Assembly: GCA_002712945.1 (NCBI GenBank)
Contig: PAVA01000069.1
Span: 1-17,188 of the forward strand
Source: Citromicrobium sp.
Lineage (GTDB): Bacteria > Pseudomonadota > Alphaproteobacteria > Sphingomonadales > Sphingomonadaceae
Direction: 5' to 3'
DNA: 17,188 bases
Below the pieces are notes generated by a model, which saw only the letters and a list, made by a program, of their open reading frames with translations, was not told the origin of the DNA and ran no database searches. Below are positions 13,698-17,188 of this stretch, piece by piece (the first letter of the stretch is position 1; the number at the start of each line of letters is the position of its first letter). The translations under genes and the position numbers were made by a program.

Positions 13698-14963
13698 ATG
13701 GGCATGTTCTTCAAGTGGATCGTCGCGCTGCTCTGCGCGTTCCCGGTGGCTGCGCTGGCGCAGGATGTGCCACCGGGCGAGGCAAGCGATCCACGGCCCG
13801 TCACGATCCTCATCTCGATAGACGGCTTCCATCCGGACTATCTCGAGCGCGGCATTACGCCGAACCTCGTCGCCCTGGCGGAGCGCGGGGTCTCGCTGCC
13901 GATGACCCCGTCCTTCCCGACCAAGACCTTCCCCAACCATTACACCATCGTCACCGGACTGCGGCCCGACCATCACGGTATCGTCTCCAACAACATGCTC
14001 GACCCCCGGCGGCCCGATGTCACCTTCAGCCTCGGCAATCAGCGCCAGTCGCTCGATCCCTTCTGGTGGGACGAGGCCGAGCCGATCTGGGTGACCGCAG
14101 AGCGTGCCGGGGTTCGTACCGGGGCGGTCTTCTGGCCCGGCAGCGAGGTCGAGATCGGGGGCGTGCGACCCTCGGACTGGTTGCGTTTCCACGAAGCCGT
14201 GAGCAACCGGCAACGGGTCGACACCATTCTCGACTGGATGCGCCGCCCGGCAGACATCCGCCCCGCCTTCGCCACGCTCTATTTCGATGCCGTCGACACC
14301 GTGGGCCATCGCTTCGGCACTGACAGCGCAGAGGTGAACGCCGCGATTGCCGAAATCGACGGGCAGATCGGCTATCTGGTAGACGGGCTCGCCGAGATGG
14401 AGCGCGAGGCCGATATCATCGTCGTCTCCGATCACGGCATGGGCGCGGTCGACGCGGCGCGGGTGATCCAGCTCGACGAAATTCTCGAAGCCTCGGCCTA
14501 CCTGCTGCTCGATTCAGGGCCTTTCGCGACCATCGAAGCGGCCCCCGGGACCGATCGCAGGGTATTCGACGCATTGCTGGTGGACCACGCGCACATGGAA
14601 TGCTGGGAAAAGGACGCAATCCCGGCGCGGCTTCACTATGGCAGCAACCCGCGTGTGGCGGCGATCCTGTGTCTCGCCGAGCCGGGCTGGAGCATCATTC
14701 GGGGCGTGCCGCCTCACCCGGTCGCCGGGGCAACCCATGGGTGGGATCCTGCAGACCCCCGGATGACGGCGCTTTTCATCGCCGCCGGGCCGCGCATCGC
14801 CACCGCCACCCCGGTCCCCGATCTGGAAAACGTGGATGTTTACGCCCTGCTCGCCGCGCTTATCGGCATCCCGCCTCTATCGAATGACGGAGGCGAAGAC
14901 GCGCTGACCTTGCTGGCGGGCGCGGCTCCATCATCGGCGAACCGCTTGAAGGATACCCCCTAG
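13698..14963 (+). CDS. Secreted nucleotide pyrophosphatase/phosphodiesterase (NPP/alkaline phosphatase superfamily)
   Basis: The enzyme hydrolyses phosphodiester or pyrophosphate bonds with two zinc ions outside the cytoplasm. The 421-residue form has a signal peptide (MFFKWIVALLCAFPVAALAQ). Metal and catalytic residues of the family are all present. They are Asp42 (SIDGFH), the nucleophile Thr77 (PTKTFPNHYT), Asn98 (VSNNM), Asp200 and His204 (DAVDTVGH), Asp245 and His246 (VSDHGMG), and His347 (ATHGWDP). Candidate starts are ATG 13698, ATG 13704 and GTG 13665. None has a good Shine-Dalgarno, and 13704 is equally plausible. Substrate (nucleotides, lipids or others) cannot be told. The stop codon lies inside the CsoR-like palindrome of the next gene's promoter. 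Confidence 0.92.
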   Translation: MGMFFKWIVALLCAFPVAALAQDVPPGEASDPRPVTILISIDGFHPDYLERGITPNLVALAERGVSLPMTPSFPTKTFPNHYTIVTGLRPDHHGIVSNNMLDPRRPDVTFSLGNQRQSLDPFWWDEAEPIWVTAERAGVRTGAVFWPGSEVEIGGVRPSDWLRFHEAVSNRQRVDTILDWMRRPADIRPAFATLYFDAVDTVGHRFGTDSAEVNAAIAEIDGQIGYLVDGLAEMEREADIIVVSDHGMGAVDAARVIQLDEILEASAYLLLDSGPFATIEAAPGTDRRVFDALLVDHAHMECWEKDAIPARLHYGSNPRVAAILCLAEPGWSIIRGVPPHPVAGATHGWDPADPRMTALFIAAGPRIATATPVPDLENVDVYALLAALIGIPPLSNDGGEDALTLLAGAAPSSANRLKDTP

Positions 14964-14972
14964 GGGTATACA
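14945..14972 (+). promoter_or_regulatory. Candidate promoter of the glutaredoxin-MauE gene
   Basis: A -35-like CTTGAA (14945-14950) and a -10-like TATACA (14967-14972) are 16 bases apart. The palindrome at 14953-14969 fills the spacer. The expected transcription start is near 14979, only about three bases before the ATG at 14982, and no Shine-Dalgarno is visible. That predicts a leaderless or nearly leaderless mRNA. Confidence 0.5.
14953..14969. promoter_or_regulatory. CsoR-family-like operator (ATACCCC-CTA-GGGGTAT)
   Basis: A perfect 7-bp inverted repeat with a 3-base centre matches the G-tract TACCCC...GGGGTA operators known for copper-, sulfur- and formaldehyde-sensing repressors of the CsoR/CstR/RcnR/FrmR family. 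It overlaps the stop codon of the phosphodiesterase gene (14961-14963) and sits between candidate -35 and -10 elements of the glutaredoxin-MauE gene. That is a repressing position. No CsoR-family gene is in the window, so the regulator would be encoded elsewhere. Confidence 0.65.
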
Positions 14973-14981
14973 TCGGCGCTC

Positions 14982-15719
14982 ATGACAAAGCCCGCCCGCC
15001 TCTATCGCATGGTTATGGACACGCATGTCTGCCCCTATGGCATCAAGTCCAAGGCCCTCCTCGAAAGTAATGGCTACGAGGTCGAGGATCATCACCTCAC
15101 CACCCGCGAGGAGACCGACGCTTTCAAGGAAAAGCACGGCGTCGAGACCACTCCGCAGACCTTCATCGAGGGCGAGCGGATCGGCGGCCATGACGCGCTG
15201 AGAAAGCATTTCGGCAAATCCGTGAAGGATCCCGATGAGACCAGTTACCGCCCCGTTCTGGCGGTGTTCGCGGTGGCGGCGGCGCTGGCCGTCACGCTCA
15301 GCATCGGGCTGCTCGACGGGCTCAGCCTTCGTACGGCCGAATGGTTCGTCGCCTTCTCGATGGCGATGCTCGCCATGCTCAAGCTGCAGGATGTCGAGCA
15401 ATTCTCGACCATGTTCGTCGGTTACGACCTGCTCGGGCGCAAATTTGTGCCCTACGCCTATGCCTACCCCTATCTGGAGGCGACCGCGGCGGTGCTGATG
15501 GTGGGGCGCATATTGCCGTGGCTCTCCATCCCCATCGCGCTCTTCATCGGCACGGTCGGCGCGGTCAGCGTGTTCTACGCGGTCTATATCCAGAAGCGCG
15601 AGATCAAGTGCGCGTGCGTGGGCGGCGGGAGCAACGTGCCGCTCGGCTTCGTTTCGCTGACCGAGAACCTCGCGATGATTGCCATGGGAATCTGGATGCT
15701 GCTACGGCCCGCGCTCTGA
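14982..15719 (+). CDS. Glutaredoxin-MauE/DoxX fusion membrane protein
   Basis: This is a 245-residue two-domain protein. Residues 1-80 form a glutaredoxin domain, with active site CPYG (17-20, single Cys), TTPQTF with the cis-proline (Pro58) and GGHDAL (68-73) for glutathione contact. Residues 90-245 form a MauE/DoxX-type domain, with hydrophobic helices at about 91-112, 120-137, 162-177, 180-203 and 226-243. A cytosolic or interfacial CACVGGGS (Cys210, Cys212) follows the fourth helix. Such proteins are annotated as redox-associated membrane proteins and may pass electrons or thiols across the membrane. The start directly follows a CsoR-like operator, which suggests induction by copper or reactive sulfur. 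The next gene is 20 bases downstream. Confidence 0.88.
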   Translation: MTKPARLYRMVMDTHVCPYGIKSKALLESNGYEVEDHHLTTREETDAFKEKHGVETTPQTFIEGERIGGHDALRKHFGKSVKDPDETSYRPVLAVFAVAAALAVTLSIGLLDGLSLRTAEWFVAFSMAMLAMLKLQDVEQFSTMFVGYDLLGRKFVPYAYAYPYLEATAAVLMVGRILPWLSIPIALFIGTVGAVSVFYAVYIQKREIKCACVGGGSNVPLGFVSLTENLAMIAMGIWMLLRPAL

Positions 15720-15739
15720 TCATCTGAAGGGCGTTGCCG

Positions 15740-16204
15740 ATGCAGTATTTCGAGGATCTGGAGGTCGGCAGGAAGTCGTCTTTCGGCCATTACGAGGTCA
15801 CCCGCGAGGAGGTGATCGAATTTGCCTCCAAGTACGATCCGCAGCCCTTCCACCTCGATGACGAGGCGGCCGCGCAGACCTATTTCGGGCGTCTCTCGGC
15901 GAGCGGATGGCACACCTGCGCGATGACCATGCGGATGATGGTGGAGCATTTTACCAAGGAACAGGCCGCCTCGCTCGGATCGCCGGGGATCGACGAGCTG
16001 CGCTGGCTCAAACCCGTCTATCCGGGCGATACCCTGCGAGTGGAAGCCGAGCTGATCGAAAAGCGGCAGAGCAAGTCCAAGCCGCACATGGGCTTCACCA
16101 AGACGCGCCAGACGACCTTCAACCAGCACGACGAGCCGGTGATGACGATGATCGGCAACGGCATCATCCGTGTCCGCGACCCGGAAGCACTTTCGGCCGC
16201 CTAG
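15740..16204 (+). CDS. MaoC-family hotdog-fold dehydratase
   Basis: This is a 154-residue single-hotdog protein related to (R)-specific enoyl-CoA hydratases and MaoC-like dehydratases. The hydratase signature is YDPQPFHLDDEAA, with catalytic Asp33 and His38, after VTREEVIEFAS. The SASGWHT loop (53-59) and VYPGDTLRVEAEL (about 93-105) are also typical. It probably acts on a CoA thioester in the cytoplasm; the precise substrate is not readable. I chose ATG 15740 over TTG 15734 because AAGGG (15727-15731) is eight bases upstream. It lies 20 bases after the glutaredoxin-MauE stop. It converges on mutL, and the two stop codons share CTAG at 16201-16204. Confidence 0.9.
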   Translation: MQYFEDLEVGRKSSFGHYEVTREEVIEFASKYDPQPFHLDDEAAAQTYFGRLSASGWHTCAMTMRMMVEHFTKEQAASLGSPGIDELRWLKPVYPGDTLRVEAELIEKRQSKSKPHMGFTKTRQTTFNQHDEPVMTMIGNGIIRVRDPEALSAA

Positions 16205-17188
16205 TGGCGGCCGAACAGCTTTTCGACCTCTTCCATGCTGAGCTTCACCCAGGTCGGGCGGCCGTGATTGCACTGGCCCGAGCGCGGGGTGCGCTCCATC
16301 TCGCGTAGCAGCGCGTTCATTTCCTCGACCCTCAGCGTGCGGCCCGCGCGAACCGATCCATGGCAGGCCATGGTCGCCAGGACATATTCGATCTTCTCGG
16401 TGAGCAGGAGCGAACCGCCCTCCCCCTCGCCCGCACCTTCGACGCCGTTCTTGGCCAGATCGTCGGCAATGTCGCGCAGCAGCGCGTGCGGATCGGCCTT
16501 GGGCAGCGCGTGCGGCAGGCTGCGCACAAGCATGGCGGCAGGCCCGAAACGCTCTACCGCGAGGCCGAGCCGGTCGAGATCCTCCGCGATGCTCTCCAGC
16601 CGGTCGCACTCGGCTTCGGACATCTCGACCACTTCGGGCATCAGCAGCGCCTGGCTGCGCGCGACCGCATCGCTGGCTCCGGCGGCGCGCAGGCGTTCGA
16701 GCGTCAGGCGTTCGTGCGCGGCGTGTTGGTCGACGAGGACGAGCCCGTCGGCGGCTTCGGCGACGATATAGGTGTTGGCGACCTGCCCGCGCGCAATGCC
16801 GAGGGGGTAGTCGGGCGTGGCCTCGGCCACCTGTTCTGCCTCGACAGCGCGACCCGATGGCAGCGCGTCGGGTGACGAAGGCCCCCAGTCCATGCGTGGC
16901 TCTTGCAGCGCCGCCCTGCCCTCACCCGAGAAACGGTCGAAGATCGAGCCTGCTGCAGGCGGCGGCGCGACCGGCTCCCCCTGCCACTTCGCCATTGCGT
17001 TCGCATCGGGCGCCTGCGCGCTGCGCTTGTCGCCGGTGGCGAGCGCAGCGCGCAATCCTCCCACGATCATCCCGCGCACGCCCTGTGGATCGCGGAAGCG
17101 CACCTCGCTCTTGGCCGGATGGACGTTCACGTCGACTTCCTCTGGCGGCAGGTCGAGGAACAGCGCGAGCACCGCGTGGCGGTCCCGC
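16201..17188 (-). CDS. mutL: DNA mismatch repair protein MutL, C-terminal part (runs off the window)
   Basis: MutL links mismatch recognition by MutS to strand incision. The visible 328 codons enter from the right edge with RDRHAVLALFLDLPPEEVDV and NVHPAKSEVRFRD, the end of the GHKL ATPase domain. A Pro/Ala-rich linker (about window 16760-17050) follows, then the C-terminal dimerisation/endonuclease domain. That domain has the metal-binding motif DQHAAHERLTLE (DQHA-x2-E-x4-E), plus MACHGSVRAG and CNHGRPTWVKL, all expected for a nicking MutL in species without MutH. It ends MEEVEKLFGRH. The N-terminal ATPase start lies outside. Its stop overlaps that of the MaoC gene. Confidence 0.96.
   Translation of the reverse strand, partial: RDRHAVLALFLDLPPEEVDVNVHPAKSEVRFRDPQGVRGMIVGGLRAALATGDKRSAQAPDANAMAKWQGEPVAPPPAAGSIFDRFSGEGRAALQEPRMDWGPSSPDALPSGRAVEAEQVAEATPDYPLGIARGQVANTYIVAEAADGLVLVDQHAAHERLTLERLRAAGASDAVARSQALLMPEVVEMSEAECDRLESIAEDLDRLGLAVERFGPAAMLVRSLPHALPKADPHALLRDIADDLAKNGVEGAGEGEGGSLLLTEKIEYVLATMACHGSVRAGRTLRVEEMNALLREMERTPRSGQCNHGRPTWVKLSMEEVEKLFGRH

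Overview
The window is high-GC, gene-dense DNA from an alphaproteobacterium, most likely a sphingomonad near Erythrobacter/Altererythrobacter. The evidence is the glyQ-glyS-ppdK order, a UrcA-family protein, tandem TraB/GumN proteins, a MutL that keeps the endonuclease motif, and palindromic repeats that read as 'PAKAG' or 'DLIRGP' when translated. The taxonomic placement is inferred from gene content and not from a marker tree. I see no tRNA or rRNA genes, CRISPR array, insertion sequence or prophage. Most of the window is chromosomal housekeeping DNA.

Left part (1-4626, minus strand): glyQ, glyS and ppdK (cut by the window edge) form a likely operon read right to left. A palindromic repeat sits between glyQ and glyS. 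A second member of the same repeat family lies inside glyS in frame and adds 24 codons to the synthetase.

Middle part (4711-8197, plus strand): a promoter region with a TGTC-N10-GACA palindrome precedes a secreted UrcA-family protein. Next comes an overlapping three-gene set: a four-helix membrane protein, a small Cro/CI-type regulator and another four-helix membrane protein. Two tandem envelope TraB/GumN paralogues follow.

Translation and stress block (8302-12783, plus strand): rplY (L25/Ctc), a strong intrinsic terminator, pth, a CPBP intramembrane protease, a Tat-exported short-chain dehydrogenase, a secreted DUF4087 protein and ychF. The translation genes rplY, pth and ychF bracket three envelope genes.

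Right part (12853-17188): a DUF1206 membrane protein, a secreted nucleotide pyrophosphatase/phosphodiesterase and a glutaredoxin-MauE fusion follow. The fusion's start lies directly behind an ATACCCC-CTA-GGGGTAT palindrome that looks like a CsoR-family operator. A MaoC-type hotdog dehydratase comes next, and its stop codon overlaps that of the convergent, partial mutL.

The most unusual observations are the repeat-derived peptide inside GlyS and the probably leaderless, CsoR-type-controlled glutaredoxin-MauE gene. Secondary ones are the membrane/HTH/membrane operon and a 9-mer shared by two palindromic regulatory regions.
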